A stretch of 64,000 nucleotides of DNA from assembly GCA_903908715.1 (NCBI GenBank), contig CAIVSY010000043.1, positions 62,001 to 126,000 on the forward strand. The letters are read 5' to 3'. Shown piece after piece: positions 1 through 9,721 of the stretch. How positions within the stretch are numbered: the first letter of the stretch is position 1; each line of letters begins with the position of its first letter. Source of the DNA: an uncultured bacterium (GTDB lineage Bacteria > Verrucomicrobiota > Kiritimatiellia > CAIKKV01 > CAITUY01). The translations under genes were made by a program, and so were the position numbers. The notes under the pieces were generated by a model. That model saw only the letters and a program-made list of their open reading frames with translations. It did not search any database and was not told the DNA's origin.

Positions 1-3000
1 AATTCAGGGCCGCATGATAACTTTGCAGGGACCGGACCTCGGATTTCCCGCTACGGGATGCCGCGATTCCCCTTGCCGCCGCTGCCGCTGCCGCAAGCGT
101 GGTAAAATACGGCACCTTGTGCTTGATCGCCGCCTTTCGGATATAGGAGTCATCCGTCCTCGCCAGTTTCCCCGCAGGCGTATTCACAACCACATGGATC
201 TCCCGATTGACAATGGCATCCGCAATGTTCGGGCGACCCTGATGCTGCTTGTTGATTCTTTCGCAAGTAACGCCATTCTGTTCCAGGAAGCGGCAGGTCC
301 CCTCGGTCGCCCGGATCCGGAATCCAAGCGCCGCAAAGGCCTTCCCGACCTCCACCACCAGGCTGTTCTTCTCCACCGTGCTGATGAGCACCGTCCCGCC
401 CAACGGAAGGCGGTTGTTCGCCGCCTCCTGCGCCTTCAGGAAGGCCACGCCAAAGTCCGTCGCCAATCCAAGCACCTCTCCGGTCGACCGCATTTCCGGG
501 CCCAGCACCGGGTCGACTTCCGGGAACTTGTCGAACGGGAAAACCGACTCCTTGACGCCATAGTGGTTCATGCGCGCAGGGTGCCGCAACCCCAGTTCGG
601 CAAGAGGCACACCGAGCATAAGGCGGGTGGCCGCGCCCGCCATCTGCAGCGCACACACCTTGGAAACCAGGGGCACCGTCCGTGAAGCCCTCGGATTGGC
701 TTCCAGGACATACACCTTGCCCTTCTCGATCGCATACTGCATGTTCATCAATCCGACGACCTTCAGCTCCCGCGCAATCCGGCTGGTGTAATCCTGGATG
801 GTTGCCAGATGCTCCGCGGAGATGTTCACGGGCGGAATCACGCAGGCGGAATCACCGGAGTGCACGCCAGCCTGCTCAATGTGTTCCATCACAGCCGGAA
901 TGAACACCTCGCGGCCATCCGAAAGGGCATCGGCCTCACACTCCAAAGCATCCACAAGAAACCGGTCGATCAGCAATGGACGTTCGGGCGTCACACCCAC
1001 CGCCTTCGCAACATATTCCCGCAGCATGGCGTCGTCATGCACCACTTCCATACCCCGACCCCCGAGGACAAAGGAGGGCCGGACCATCACCGGATACCCG
1101 ATGCGGAGCGCCACGGAAAGAGCCTCTTCCACGTTCGAGGCCATGCCGGATTCAGGCATCGGGATCTTCAGGCGCTCCATCATCTGCCGGAACAAGTCCC
1201 GATCCTCCGCAATCTCGATCGTCTCGATGCTGGAGCCGAGGATGCGCACCCCCGCGGCCGCCAGGTCCGCCGCCAGATTCAAGGGCGTCTGCCCGCCGAA
1301 CTGGACAATCACGCCGCTCGGGTTCTCCTTGGCATAGATCGACAGGACATCCTCAGCCGTCAACGGTTCAAAATACAACTTGTCCGACGTGTCGTAATCG
1401 GTCGATACCGTCTCCGGATTGCAGTTGACCATGATGGTCTCATACCCCTGAGCCCGCAGGGCGAATGCCGCATGGACACAGCAATAGTCAAACTCGATCC
1501 CCTGCCCGATGCGGTTCGGACCGCCGCCAAGAATCATGACCTTCTTCGGGTTCCGGCTGGATGTCGTTGTATCCTGCGCGTTGTAGCTGGAGTAATAGTA
1601 GGCGGCATTTTCCACACCGCTGACCGGCACCGCATGCCAGCCCTCGACCATTCCCAGCGCGATCCGGCGCTCACGGATCTGTTTTTCCGGCACACCCAGC
1701 AGCCGGGCCAGGTACTTATCCGCGAAACCATCCTTCTTGGCCTGTACCAGCAGGGGATCCGGCGGCAACTTCCCCTTGTGCTGCAGAATCTGCTCCTCCA
1801 GAACCACCAGTTCCTTCATCTGCTCGATGAACCACGCCTTGATGTGGGTCAGCTCATGCAGTTTCCGGACCGATGCGCCCTTGCGCAACGCCTCATACAG
1901 GATCCACTGCCGCTCGCTGGATGGCTCGGCCAGCATACCCAGCAATTCATCGAGCGGGCGGCTGTTGAAATCCTTCGCGAACCCAAGCCCGTGTCGCCCG
2001 TTCTCCAGGGAGCGAATGGCCTTCTGGAAGGCTTCCTTGTAGGTCTTTCCGATGCTCATGACCTCGCCAACCGCCTTCATTTGCGTCCCGAGCTTGTCCT
2101 GTACGCCCTTGAACTTCTCGAACGCCCAGCGCGAGAACTTGACCACCACGTAGTCCCCGGAAGGCGTGTACTTGTCCAGCGAGCCGTCCCGCCAGTAGGG
2201 AATCTCGTCCAGGCTCATGCCGCTCGCGAGTTTCGCCGACACCAGGGCGATCGGGAAACCCGTGGCCTTGGAGGCCAGCGCGGATGAACGCGATGTGCGC
2301 GGATTGATCTCGATGATGACAATGCGGCCATCCTTCGGATTGTGGGCGAACTGGACATTCGTACCGCCGATCACACCGATGGACTCCACGATCTTGTAGG
2401 CCTGCTCCTGTAACCGCTGTTGCGTATTCTCGCTGATTGTGAGCATCGGGGCGGTACAGTAGGAATCCCCCGTGTGAACCCCCATCGCATCGACGTTCTC
2501 GATGAAGCATACTGTGATCAAGCGCCCCTTGTGGTCCCGGACAACCTCCAGTTCCAGTTCCTCCCAGCCAAGAACCGATTCCTCCACAAGAATCTGACCG
2601 ATCATGGACGCCTGGATGCCTCGAGCCGCAACCGTTCTCAGTTCCTCGATGTTGTAAACCAAGCCCCCGCCGGTCCCGCCCATCGTGTAGGCAGGGCGGA
2701 TGACGACCGGATAACCCAGTCCTGCGGCGATCTTTTCCGCCTCCTCCACCGTGTAGGCCAGTTCACTCCTGGGCATGTCTATGCCAAGGGCTTTCATGGC
2801 CTCCTTGAACACCAGCCGGTCTTCCCCGCGTTCAATGGCGTCCAGGTTCACGCCAATCACCTTGACCTTGTACTTTTCCAGAACCCCCGCCTTGTTCAGT
2901 TCGGAGGAAAGATTGAGCCCCATCTGCCCGCCAAGATTGGGCAACAGGGCATCCGGCCGTTCCTTCTCGATAATCTGCGTCAGGCGCTCGATGTTCAGGG

Positions 3001-3202
3001 GCTCGATATACGTCACATCCGCCATGCCCGGATCGGTCATGATCGTTGCCGGGTTGGAATTCACCAGCACAATCTCATATCCGCAGGCTCGCAATGCCTT
3101 GCACGCCTGGGTGCCGGAATAATCAAACTCGCAAGCCTGGCCGATAACAATCGGACCGGAACCAATAATCATCACTTTCTTGATATCATCGCGCCTGGGC
3201 AT
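1..3202 (-). CDS. carB: Carbamoyl-phosphate synthase large subunit (C-terminal end cut by window edge)
   Basis: The large subunit makes carbamoyl phosphate from bicarbonate, ammonia supplied by CarA, and two ATP, for pyrimidine and arginine synthesis in the cytoplasm. The minus-strand frame is open from ATG 3202 to base 1 (1067 codons). It begins with the classic N-terminal run containing GSGPIVIGQACEFDYSG and continues through LPNLGGQMGLNLSSEL. Near the left edge it reads VVVNTPAGKLARTDDSYIRK, typical of the C-terminal MGS-like allosteric domain. Family proteins are about 1060-1080 residues, so only a few residues should be missing. The start is supported by an AGGAGGA Shine-Dalgarno at 3210-3216, seven bases upstream. 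CarA is not in the window. The next minus-strand gene upstream ends at 3384; the 180-base gap shows only weak hairpins. Confidence 0.97.
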   Translation of the reverse strand, partial: MPRRDDIKKVMIIGSGPIVIGQACEFDYSGTQACKALRACGYEIVLVNSNPATIMTDPGMADVTYIEPLNIERLTQIIEKERPDALLPNLGGQMGLNLSSELNKAGVLEKYKVKVIGVNLDAIERGEDRLVFKEAMKALGIDMPRSELAYTVEEAEKIAAGLGYPVVIRPAYTMGGTGGGLVYNIEELRTVAARGIQASMIGQILVEESVLGWEELELEVVRDHKGRLITVCFIENVDAMGVHTGDSYCTAPMLTISENTQQRLQEQAYKIVESIGVIGGTNVQFAHNPKDGRIVIIEINPRTSRSSALASKATGFPIALVSAKLASGMSLDEIPYWRDGSLDKYTPSGDYVVVKFSRWAFEKFKGVQDKLGTQMKAVGEVMSIGKTYKEAFQKAIRSLENGRHGLGFAKDFNSRPLDELLGMLAEPSSERQWILYEALRKGASVRKLHELTHIKAWFIEQMKELVVLEEQILQHKGKLPPDPLLVQAKKDGFADKYLARLLGVPEKQIRERRIALGMVEGWHAVPVSGVENAAYYYSSYNAQDTTTSSRNPKKVMILGGGPNRIGQGIEFDYCCVHAAFALRAQGYETIMVNCNPETVSTDYDTSDKLYFEPLTAEDVLSIYAKENPSGVIVQFGGQTPLNLAADLAAAGVRILGSSIETIEIAEDRDLFRQMMERLKIPMPESGMASNVEEALSVALRIGYPVMVRPSFVLGGRGMEVVHDDAMLREYVAKAVGVTPERPLLIDRFLVDALECEADALSDGREVFIPAVMEHIEQAGVHSGDSACVIPPVNISAEHLATIQDYTSRIARELKVVGLMNMQYAIEKGKVYVLEANPRASRTVPLVSKVCALQMAGAATRLMLGVPLAELGLRHPARMNHYGVKESVFPFDKFPEVDPVLGPEMRSTGEVLGLATDFGVAFLKAQEAANNRLPLGGTVLISTVEKNSLVVEVGKAFAALGFRIRATEGTCRFLEQNGVTCERINKQHQGRPNIADAIVNREIHVVVNTPAGKLARTDDSYIRKAAIKHKVPYFTTLAAAAAAARGIAASRSGKSEVRSLQSYHAALN

Positions 3203-3383
3203 GGCAAATTCCTCCTTTATCGGAATGGCAAGACAATCACGGGGGGAATCTACCGTTATTCCCGGCTAACGGCAAGGCGAGGCACCCCAAAAAAGCCGGG
3301 AAAACTCACCATTACGGCCAATTTGCCGTTATGAAGAGGACTCGATGCAGGCAATAGGCGGGAACCGCAAAAAAAAGCGGGAA

Positions 3384-4385
3384 CTATGCGCTAAACTTGG
3401 CCAGTCGTTGCCGCAAAAGGGCCGCCCGCCGCTCTGCAGCCTCCATTTCGCCCTTGTAATCCGAGGCGATCTCCGCGAAGAGGGCCTTGTACTCCGACAG
3501 TCTGCGTTCCAGGTCAGCTACCTTGCGGTTGAGGGCGACCGATTCCACAGCCCGTTGACCTGCCATGTCATGCAGGGCCTTCTCCGCCTCCTCGGCACGA
3601 TGACGGGCATGGGCCAATTGTTCCTGGAGTTCCTGCAGTTCCGCCTTGGAAGCCGGTGTCGCAGGGGACTGCACTGCCGCAGCTACGGGAGAAACCACGC
3701 CCAGCCCTGACAGCGGCTTGATCCCTGTCATGGGCGGCACAGGGGCAGACTGAATGAGAACGGGGGTCGGCGCCGTAGCGCCGGGCAGCGGACCCTGGCT
3801 TTGCGGCTTGATCGCGGGAGGGATCACCACGGAGACGGGGCCCGGCTGCACAGTCGGCGCAGGTGTAGCCGCAGGAGCGGCAGACTCCTCGCCCACCTGG
3901 ATGATACCGCCACACTGCTTGCAGCGGATCTTCTTCCCTGCAAACGCGGGGAGCAGTTTGGTTTGCCACTGGCAGGAAGGGCACTTGGCCAGCAGGGAAG
4001 GAGCGCCCTGATCCGCCCCGGCGCCGAGCACAATCGGAACGGCAGGTTTCTTTACCTCCGCTTTCGGTTCCTCGGGCACGGTCGCGGCCTCAACACTTTT
4101 CGCATCGACTTTCGGCGGGATCACGACCGGCGTCACAGGGGGCTTTTGCGCTGCAGGAGCAATGGGTGCCGGCGCAGGCGGCGGGACCGGCGCCGGAGAA
4201 GGAACCGCGGGGGCAGGCGTCGGGGCGGCGGGAGCCGGGACCGACTCAGCGCCCGGAGTATTCTTGCCGAACGCGGTCTTCGCGCCACATTTCGGGCACT
4301 TGATTTCACCGCCCGAACGGCCGGGGGGAAGTTTCACCTTGAGCCGCGCCTTACACCCTGAGCAATCCACAACAATGGTTTCCAT
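3384..4385 (-). CDS. Double zinc-ribbon, proline/alanine-rich, coiled-coil protein of unknown function
   Basis: This 333-residue protein has two MJ0042-like zinc ribbons: C8/C11 with C30/C33 (CSGC...CPKC), and C135/C138 with C155/C158 (CPSC...CKQC). About 100 residues of Pro/Ala-rich, presumably disordered, linker separate them. A second low-complexity stretch follows, then a charged helix from about 245 to the end (heptad-like, rich in E, A, R, L) predicted to form a coiled coil. There is no signal peptide or membrane segment. The start has AGGAG nine bases upstream. Such ribbon proteins occur in PVC genomes as scaffolds or regulators, but no function can be assigned from sequence. It lies upstream of carB with a 181-base gap and diverges from the glycan operon. 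Confidence 0.85.
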   Translation of the reverse strand: METIVVDCSGCKARLKVKLPPGRSGGEIKCPKCGAKTAFGKNTPGAESVPAPAAPTPAPAVPSPAPVPPPAPAPIAPAAQKPPVTPVVIPPKVDAKSVEAATVPEEPKAEVKKPAVPIVLGAGADQGAPSLLAKCPSCQWQTKLLPAFAGKKIRCKQCGGIIQVGEESAAPAATPAPTVQPGPVSVVIPPAIKPQSQGPLPGATAPTPVLIQSAPVPPMTGIKPLSGLGVVSPVAAAVQSPATPASKAELQELQEQLAHARHRAEEAEKALHDMAGQRAVESVALNRKVADLERRLSEYKALFAEIASDYKGEMEAAERRAALLRQRLAKFSA

Positions 4386-4422
4386 GCTTCACACTCCTAA
4401 TCAACCTGAGACAAGCATGAGG

Positions 4423-4451
4423 AAAATAGCACTCCATCCCCCCGCAAACAA
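4423..4451 (-). promoter_or_regulatory. Candidate sigma70-type promoter for the zinc-ribbon gene
   Basis: Read on the minus strand there is a TTGTTT -35 (4446-4451), a 17-base spacer and a TATTTT -10 (4423-4428), 38 bases from the start codon. The match to consensus is moderate, and the assignment rests on sequence only. Confidence 0.3.
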
Positions 4452-4519
4452 CCGGTTTCTTGCATTCCGCAGTTAATACTCCAAACCTTGACTCCCCGCC
4501 ATTTCCAGAACATCCCGCG

Positions 4520-4549
4520 TTGCTTTTCGCAAGTCGCCAAGTCTATACT
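4520..4549 (+). promoter_or_regulatory. Candidate promoter for the glycan operon
   Basis: TTGCTT (4520-4525), an 18-base spacer and TATACT (4544-4549; five of six consensus bases) precede the first plus-strand glycan gene by about 200 bases. That would imply a long leader. It is the best -10-like hexamer in the divergent region. Confidence 0.4.
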
Positions 4550-4753
4550 GGCATTCTTAAGAATATGAGTGAAGAGGTTATGCCGCGCATAATCCTCGGG
4601 CACGGAGTGTATTTAAACGGAAACTAGGCTGCCCACAGAAACAACGCGCTGCCGAACCGCTGCCCGCACACAATCCCTTATACGCAATCAAGAGGGCCAA
4701 GAGACCGACATTTACCTTTGCGGCCAACAGAACCAGGGCTCACCCATCCGGAA

Positions 4754-6133
4754 ATGAGAACCTCGCACTTTCTCGCCTTCCTGCCCCGAGCATACAAATC
4801 TGCAGTGCTTTGGTCAGGTCTTGTCACAATCGTTCGTGGCACAGGCATGGTCCTTGTCATGGGGTACGCCTTGCGCTGCTTGCCAGCCAACGAGATGGGC
4901 TTGTGGTATGTAATGTCTGCCATTGTCGGATGGGCCTCTTTCGTGGAACTGGGATTCGGATCCACAATTAGCCGTTTTGCAAGCTATTACCTTGGCGGGT
5001 CAAGATCCGTCCAAGCCATCGGCCTGGATGCGCAGTTATCGGACTCTACCGCAAATTACGCCGCCATTGCAGGCTTGATCCACACAGCACGCATACTCTA
5101 TCGGCGCTTCGGATTCTTCCTGATCCTCCTTGCCCTGAGCCTGGGTCTCTTCTGGATCGTCCTGCGCATTTCCCCGTCTGAAGTCCCAAACAGGATGATC
5201 ACCTGGTTCATCGTACTCGCCATCGGGTCCGGCATGAATATGGCCGGCCAGTTCTGGGGCAATATCCTGTTCGGCCTGAACGAAGTAAGAGCTTATAATC
5301 AAACGCTGGTTCTAGGCTTACTGCTGAATTACCTCGCGGCTTATGGCGGGTTACTGGCCGGCCTTGGCATCGGCGCCCTTGTGGCCGGCCAGTTAATCCT
5401 CAACTTTGCCCCGCGATGTCTGGCATATCTGCAAGTAAGAACATTGATCCCTGCGGCAGACGAAAAAAAGACAAACTGGCGGGATCTCTGGCCCACGGCC
5501 TGGAAGACAGGCGTCGGTTCGTTTGCCGCCTTTGTCTATCTGCAAGGCACTACCCTGACCTGCTCGATCCTCACAGATGCCGCAACCACCGCCAGTTACG
5601 GACTAACGATGCAAATAGCCCTCATGCTGGGCGGGATCGCAGGCAGCTGGCTTGCTGTCAAATACCCGGAAATAAGCCAGTTGCAGGCTTGTGGCGCCCT
5701 TGCCCAACTGAGAAAACTTGTAAGACGACGCATGCTCATGGCACTGCTGACATATGCCGCAGGGACGCTCACTGCCGTCATACTCCTGCCTTTCGTGATG
5801 AGGTTTATCCGCTCACAGACTCCTTTGCTTCCACCGGCCCAGATGATATTCCTATTCATCCTGGTGGGCCTGGAACTGGTAATCGGCATGCATGTTGCAG
5901 TGATCCAAACCGGCAACAAGGTTTCATATCTCCCGGCTTTCGTCTTTAGCGGAATTTTGACAATCGTTTTAACCCTCTTGCTCAACGCTTGGGCGGGAAC
6001 CCTCGGGGTCTGGAGCGTTCTCCTGCCCCCCTTCATGGCACAGTCGATCTTTAATTACTGGCATACCCCCTGGTTGTGCTGGCGGGGGCTGAAACCATGC
6101 GCAACCGCAACCCCCCACCGCCCATCCTGTTGA
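4754..6133 (+). CDS. Polysaccharide flippase / MATE-like membrane transporter (Wzx type)
   Basis: A roughly 459-residue inner-membrane protein with about 12 hydrophobic segments and few charged loops, as in Wzx/PST exporters that flip polyprenyl-linked glycan units. The N-terminal part (LRCLPANEMGLWYVMSAI and a following GFGSTISRF) matches the polysaccharide-biosynthesis transporter pattern. The frame extends upstream to TTG 4718. ATG 4754 is preferred as a standard start, although neither start has a strong Shine-Dalgarno. It is the first gene of the glycan operon, and its stop overlaps the next ATG (TGATG), suggesting translational coupling. The cargo cannot be read from sequence. Confidence 0.8.
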   Translation: MRTSHFLAFLPRAYKSAVLWSGLVTIVRGTGMVLVMGYALRCLPANEMGLWYVMSAIVGWASFVELGFGSTISRFASYYLGGSRSVQAIGLDAQLSDSTANYAAIAGLIHTARILYRRFGFFLILLALSLGLFWIVLRISPSEVPNRMITWFIVLAIGSGMNMAGQFWGNILFGLNEVRAYNQTLVLGLLLNYLAAYGGLLAGLGIGALVAGQLILNFAPRCLAYLQVRTLIPAADEKKTNWRDLWPTAWKTGVGSFAAFVYLQGTTLTCSILTDAATTASYGLTMQIALMLGGIAGSWLAVKYPEISQLQACGALAQLRKLVRRRMLMALLTYAAGTLTAVILLPFVMRFIRSQTPLLPPAQMIFLFILVGLELVIGMHVAVIQTGNKVSYLPAFVFSGILTIVLTLLLNAWAGTLGVWSVLLPPFMAQSIFNYWHTPWLCWRGLKPCATATPHRPSC

Positions 6134-6948
6134 TGAACAACAAACGGCGACTTTCGTTTGCACGTTTCCTTCTGCGGCACAGCCGCGATCCGGTTACCAT
6201 CTTCCGGCTGTTTCTGGCCGCACGCCACGGCCCGCGCAACCGCGCCAACCCGGTCCCCTTCCATGCACGACTCCGGTTTGACAGGCGAAACCTGGACCTG
6301 TACCTGCGCGATGGCACCACGGATACCGGCACCTTCGCTGAAACTTTCCGCGACAGCATCTACGACCTGGCGCTTGCGCACCCACCACGAGCGATCGTCG
6401 ACGTGGGTGCAAACATTGGTATGACCAGCATCTTTTTCGCCCTGCGCTATCCACAGGCAAAAATCTACTCCTTCGAACCCATACCCGGTAACTACACCCT
6501 CCTGAATCTGAATGTGGAGGCCAACCGCCTGACAAGCATCCGGACATTCCCATACGGCCTGATGGACAAGAACGAACCCCTGTCCTTCTCCACTTTTCAG
6601 GCAGGCGACCGCTGGTCATTCAGCGCTGTCTTAAACCGCGGGGAAACGACCGTGGGCGCGCTCTGCCGGAAGGCAAGCGATGTCTGGGATGAACTGCAAC
6701 TGGAGGAGATCGATATCCTGAAAGTAGACGTCGAAGGAGCCGAGTTCAGGATCTTCCATGACTTGAAGCCGCGCCTGGGACGAATCCGCGCACTGATTGG
6801 CGAATTGCATCTTGACGCGGGTAACCCCGAAGACATCCTCGACATGCTTCGGCCCACACATAGGGTCTCCGCATCCAACCCTGGTCCCGGCACGACGATC
6901 ACCTTCAAGGCATGGCGGCGGGACAGCGATCCAGGGGAGGTTGGATGA
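6133..6948 (+). CDS. FkbM-family SAM-dependent methyltransferase (copy 1)
   Basis: A 271-residue protein with the FkbM fold: a basic N-terminus, SAM-binding motif I IVDVGANIGMTS at 88-99, an acidic end of beta-2 (FEPIPGNY), and the family's late motif ILKVDVEGAEF. FkbM enzymes O-methylate sugars or polyketides; in this cluster a glycan sugar is the likely acceptor (inference). The upstream-extended frame starts at GTG 6076. ATG 6133 is chosen because it overlaps the flippase stop codon, the usual operon arrangement here. Confidence 0.85.
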   Translation: MNNKRRLSFARFLLRHSRDPVTIFRLFLAARHGPRNRANPVPFHARLRFDRRNLDLYLRDGTTDTGTFAETFRDSIYDLALAHPPRAIVDVGANIGMTSIFFALRYPQAKIYSFEPIPGNYTLLNLNVEANRLTSIRTFPYGLMDKNEPLSFSTFQAGDRWSFSAVLNRGETTVGALCRKASDVWDELQLEEIDILKVDVEGAEFRIFHDLKPRLGRIRALIGELHLDAGNPEDILDMLRPTHRVSASNPGPGTTITFKAWRRDSDPGEVG

Positions 6949-7622
6949 ACATGACAGGCGGACAGGACTATCTTCGGCTCTACCACTTTGATCCGTTTGA
7001 GTCCGGCGCACCCGAATGGTGGCTGCGGGATTTCCACCGCAAGCACGTCCCTTATTTCTCGGGCTGTTCCCAGGTGCTGGACCTCGGCTCCGGCTCCGGC
7101 CTTTTTCTTGAAGAGTTGCAGGCAGCAGGCATCCATGGAATCGGCGTAGAGGCCTACGCCCCTGGCGTCTCGAAGGGAAGGGCCCGCGGTCTAACCTTGA
7201 TCGAGGCCGATATCCTGACTTTCCTGTCCTCCAAAGAAGGACTTGCAACCGCCGGGAAATGCGACGGAGTGTACTGCAGCCATGTGCTGGAACATCTCGA
7301 CCCGCCTCAGGTTTTCAAATTGTTTGAGGTTCTCCATAGCGCCTTTCAACCCGGAACACGAATGAGGATCATTACAAACAATCCGGAAGACATCAGCGTG
7401 CTGGGCAATGTGTTCTGGGGCGATTTAACCCATCAACGCCTCTATCCCGCGGAACTGCTGCGACGCATAGCAATGAATCGGGGGTTAACCGTGCTCTCCT
7501 GCCACTCTTTTCTCGGGCTTCGCATCGGGAAGCGCCAGAACCTTCGCCGTTTGTGGGATCGCCTCTTCTGGGGGCGGCACAAATGGCACCCGAACCTTCT
7601 CCTGGACTGCGCGCGCGAATGA
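6945..7622 (+). CDS. Class I SAM-dependent methyltransferase
   Basis: A 225-residue protein with the glycine-rich SAM motif LDLGSGSGLFLEEL, an acidic residue after beta-2 (GVEAYAPG), EADIL for the adenine-binding loop, and HVLEHL typical of Methyltransf_11/23 proteins. The substrate is unknown; the setting points to glycan modification. ATG 6945 overlaps the previous stop (ATGA) and has AGGGGAGG just upstream, so it is preferred over the in-frame ATG 6912. Confidence 0.85.
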   Translation: MNMTGGQDYLRLYHFDPFESGAPEWWLRDFHRKHVPYFSGCSQVLDLGSGSGLFLEELQAAGIHGIGVEAYAPGVSKGRARGLTLIEADILTFLSSKEGLATAGKCDGVYCSHVLEHLDPPQVFKLFEVLHSAFQPGTRMRIITNNPEDISVLGNVFWGDLTHQRLYPAELLRRIAMNRGLTVLSCHSFLGLRIGKRQNLRRLWDRLFWGRHKWHPNLLLDCARE

Positions 7623-8677
7623 ACCGCTCCGCAATACTGGTCATCCGCCCGGAGAAAATCGGTGATCTCGTCGCCGCCACACCCTCTATACGAGCGTTGA
7701 AGACATCCTTTCCCGATGCCCCTCTCCACTTGCTGACAGACGACATCAGCGGGGAGTTGCTTCGGCATGACCCGAATGTCGACCGGCTTATTTCGATCCC
7801 TTGGCGGGGCAGCAAACCCCATGAAAGGCCGAGCTGGCTGCAAATCCGGAGTTTACTAACCAGTGAAAGGTACCGGCGAGCCGCCGTCCTGTATCCAAAC
7901 AACAGCGGCTGGAACTGGCTTTGCGCGAGTCTGCAAATCCCGCAGGTTGCACAACTTGGCGGGACCTGGGCTTCCCTGCTCCTCGGCCATCACCGGGTCA
8001 TGCGCAAGTCGTATCGTACTCCCCGGCACTATAGCAGGTATTATCTGGAGGTGGCGATGAGACTGGGAGCCAAACCACTCGAAGACACACTACCCCGCCT
8101 GTACCTAAACCCGTCCGAAATGGATGCCTTGCGGACGAGATTCCCCGCCTACTTTGCCAGGCGGCCGAGAATTGTCATTCATCCGTTCGGCCTTACCACA
8201 CAGTTCAACCTCAGCATCGAGTCCTACATAGCTCTCGCCATGAAATTGTCTATCCGATACGGCGTCACGGTCAGCCTGATCGGCACAGCGGCCGAGGCGG
8301 CGCGCCTCACAGACATCAAGGCATCCCATGTCGACCTCTCGTTCCTTGGCACTCTATCCATCCGGGAGATGATGGGGGTTCTGAGCCAGGCGGATGTTGT
8401 GGTCGGAGGTCCTTCGGGCATCGTCCATGTCGCCGCAGCCACTGGTGCCGCCACAATCGGACTCTATTGTTCAGCCTATCATCACGACATCGTATGGGGG
8501 CCGCAAGGACCACGCGCGGAGACCCTCGCCGTTACAGCGGCTGAATGCCCATGCCTGCAAAACGGTGTGGAAGTTTGTTCGGGACGCCGTTTCTGTGATC
8601 TCACCTTCGCCCTTCCTCTGGAACGTATTGCCTCCCGGGCAGGGGCGCGCCTCACAGAGGCGGGCATCCCCGGCTAA
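7619..8677 (+). CDS. Glycosyltransferase family 9, heptosyltransferase-type (copy 1)
   Basis: A 352-residue GT-B protein of the ADP-heptose:LPS heptosyltransferase family. It has the N-terminal RPEKIGDLVAATPSIRAL pattern, and in the donor domain VVGGPSGIVHVAAATGAATI, where GT9 enzymes normally carry D/GSG-hHhA. A cysteine-bearing tail follows (CPCLQ, then CSGRRFC). It adds a heptose or related sugar to a lipid-linked acceptor at the inner face of the inner membrane. ATG 7619 overlaps the previous stop (ATGA) and replaces an upstream in-frame start at 7553. Confidence 0.87.
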   Translation: MNRSAILVIRPEKIGDLVAATPSIRALKTSFPDAPLHLLTDDISGELLRHDPNVDRLISIPWRGSKPHERPSWLQIRSLLTSERYRRAAVLYPNNSGWNWLCASLQIPQVAQLGGTWASLLLGHHRVMRKSYRTPRHYSRYYLEVAMRLGAKPLEDTLPRLYLNPSEMDALRTRFPAYFARRPRIVIHPFGLTTQFNLSIESYIALAMKLSIRYGVTVSLIGTAAEAARLTDIKASHVDLSFLGTLSIREMMGVLSQADVVVGGPSGIVHVAAATGAATIGLYCSAYHHDIVWGPQGPRAETLAVTAAECPCLQNGVEVCSGRRFCDLTFALPLERIASRAGARLTEAGIPG

Positions 8678-8689
8678 AGGAATGAACAA

Positions 8690-9721
8690 ATGCGTGTGCT
8701 GATCATCCGGATTGACCACCTCGGGGATGTAATTCTGACCACACCCCTTATCCGAAGTGTGGCGAAGGCAGGTCATGCCGTGGAGTTCCTGTCACGCAAG
8801 GCCACGGAGCCGGCCGTCCGTCACAATCCGAACATCACCGCCTGCTGGACGCTTGAAGACGTGGCTCCGTCTTTCCCGCGCGGATGGCATCAACTGGCCC
8901 GCTGGCTGCGGGATCGGCGGTATGACGCACTCCTGATCCCACACGGCAAACCGAAGGAACTGTTATGGGCCTCTGCCTCTTCACGAACACCCATCCGTAT
9001 TGCCAGCTGGGCTGGCTTGTGGGGGCGCGTGACATTCCACCGGTGTCTGCGCTCCCGTTTCCGGCAACAGACAGAACATGTGAGCCGCGTGATCCTCCGC
9101 TGCGGAGAGGCTCTGGGGGCGAAACCAGACGGCCTCCTTCCCGACCTTGTCATCCCTGCAGGCGCACGCGATTGGGCCAGGGAGGTGTGCCAGACCCGTT
9201 TCCCCGCACTTTCACTGGTGGGAATACACCCCGGCTGCGCCGGCAACACCTGCAACCTGCCGGGCGCCGAATATGGCCGCCTCGCAAGCCTGCTGGCCCA
9301 ACGCCCGGATGTGGCCCTTGTCGCCACTGGGCTCGATTCAGAACGGCACCTTTTAAGCCAATGGCCGGCGGCAGTCCTGAACAGCCCGCGATTCTGGAAC
9401 TCGATGGGTCAACTGGACTTCTTCAAGCTTGCCGCCCTCATTGAATGCATGGCCGTACTCGTCGTCGTGGGTACGGGCCCCTTGCATATGGCGAGCGCCC
9501 TGCGTGTAGCCACGGTCTCCCCGTTCTGCCGCTTTGAACCCATTTCCGCCTCTGTGTGGGGAAATCTGGGCGGACAAGGAGTCGCGGTGGAACCCCCACA
9601 GGAATTCTGCCGGTCCATACACCGCAGCGGATTACGGTTATGCGATTTCCGGGGATTCATCACAGCAGAAAAGATGTATGACCCTGTGAGCCGACTTCTG
9701 GAACAGGAACCCACGCAATGA
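8690..9721 (+). CDS. Glycosyltransferase family 9, heptosyltransferase-type (copy 2)
   Basis: A 343-residue GT9 protein starting MRVLIIRIDHLGDVILTTPL, the characteristic N-terminal loop and helix. The central GIHPGCAGNTCNLPG corresponds to the nucleotide-phosphate loop, and the donor-site helix is VVVGTGPLHMASAL. An AAAGGA sequence lies just upstream of ATG 8690, 12 bases after the previous gene. Its stop overlaps the next ORF by four bases. The acceptor and donor are not determined. Confidence 0.88.
   Translation: MRVLIIRIDHLGDVILTTPLIRSVAKAGHAVEFLSRKATEPAVRHNPNITACWTLEDVAPSFPRGWHQLARWLRDRRYDALLIPHGKPKELLWASASSRTPIRIASWAGLWGRVTFHRCLRSRFRQQTEHVSRVILRCGEALGAKPDGLLPDLVIPAGARDWAREVCQTRFPALSLVGIHPGCAGNTCNLPGAEYGRLASLLAQRPDVALVATGLDSERHLLSQWPAAVLNSPRFWNSMGQLDFFKLAALIECMAVLVVVGTGPLHMASALRVATVSPFCRFEPISASVWGNLGGQGVAVEPPQEFCRSIHRSGLRLCDFRGFITAEKMYDPVSRLLEQEPTQ

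Larger units (their letters stand above)
4386..4753. other. Intergenic region between divergent genes
   Basis: These 368 bases separate the minus-strand zinc-ribbon gene from the plus-strand glycan operon. A 68-codon minus-strand ORF (4397-4603) lies here but shows no recognisable features and is probably spurious. One candidate promoter faces each way (listed separately). No repeat or structural RNA was recognised. Confidence 0.6.

Noticed and set aside
809-2287. 492-codon plus-strand ORF opposite carB
   Set aside because: It is the antisense shadow of carB in GC-rich DNA, with low-complexity His/Arg-rich translation and no domain.
4397-4603. 68-codon minus-strand ORF between divergent genes
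   Set aside because: No ribosome site, domain or conserved pattern; it overlaps the likely promoters.
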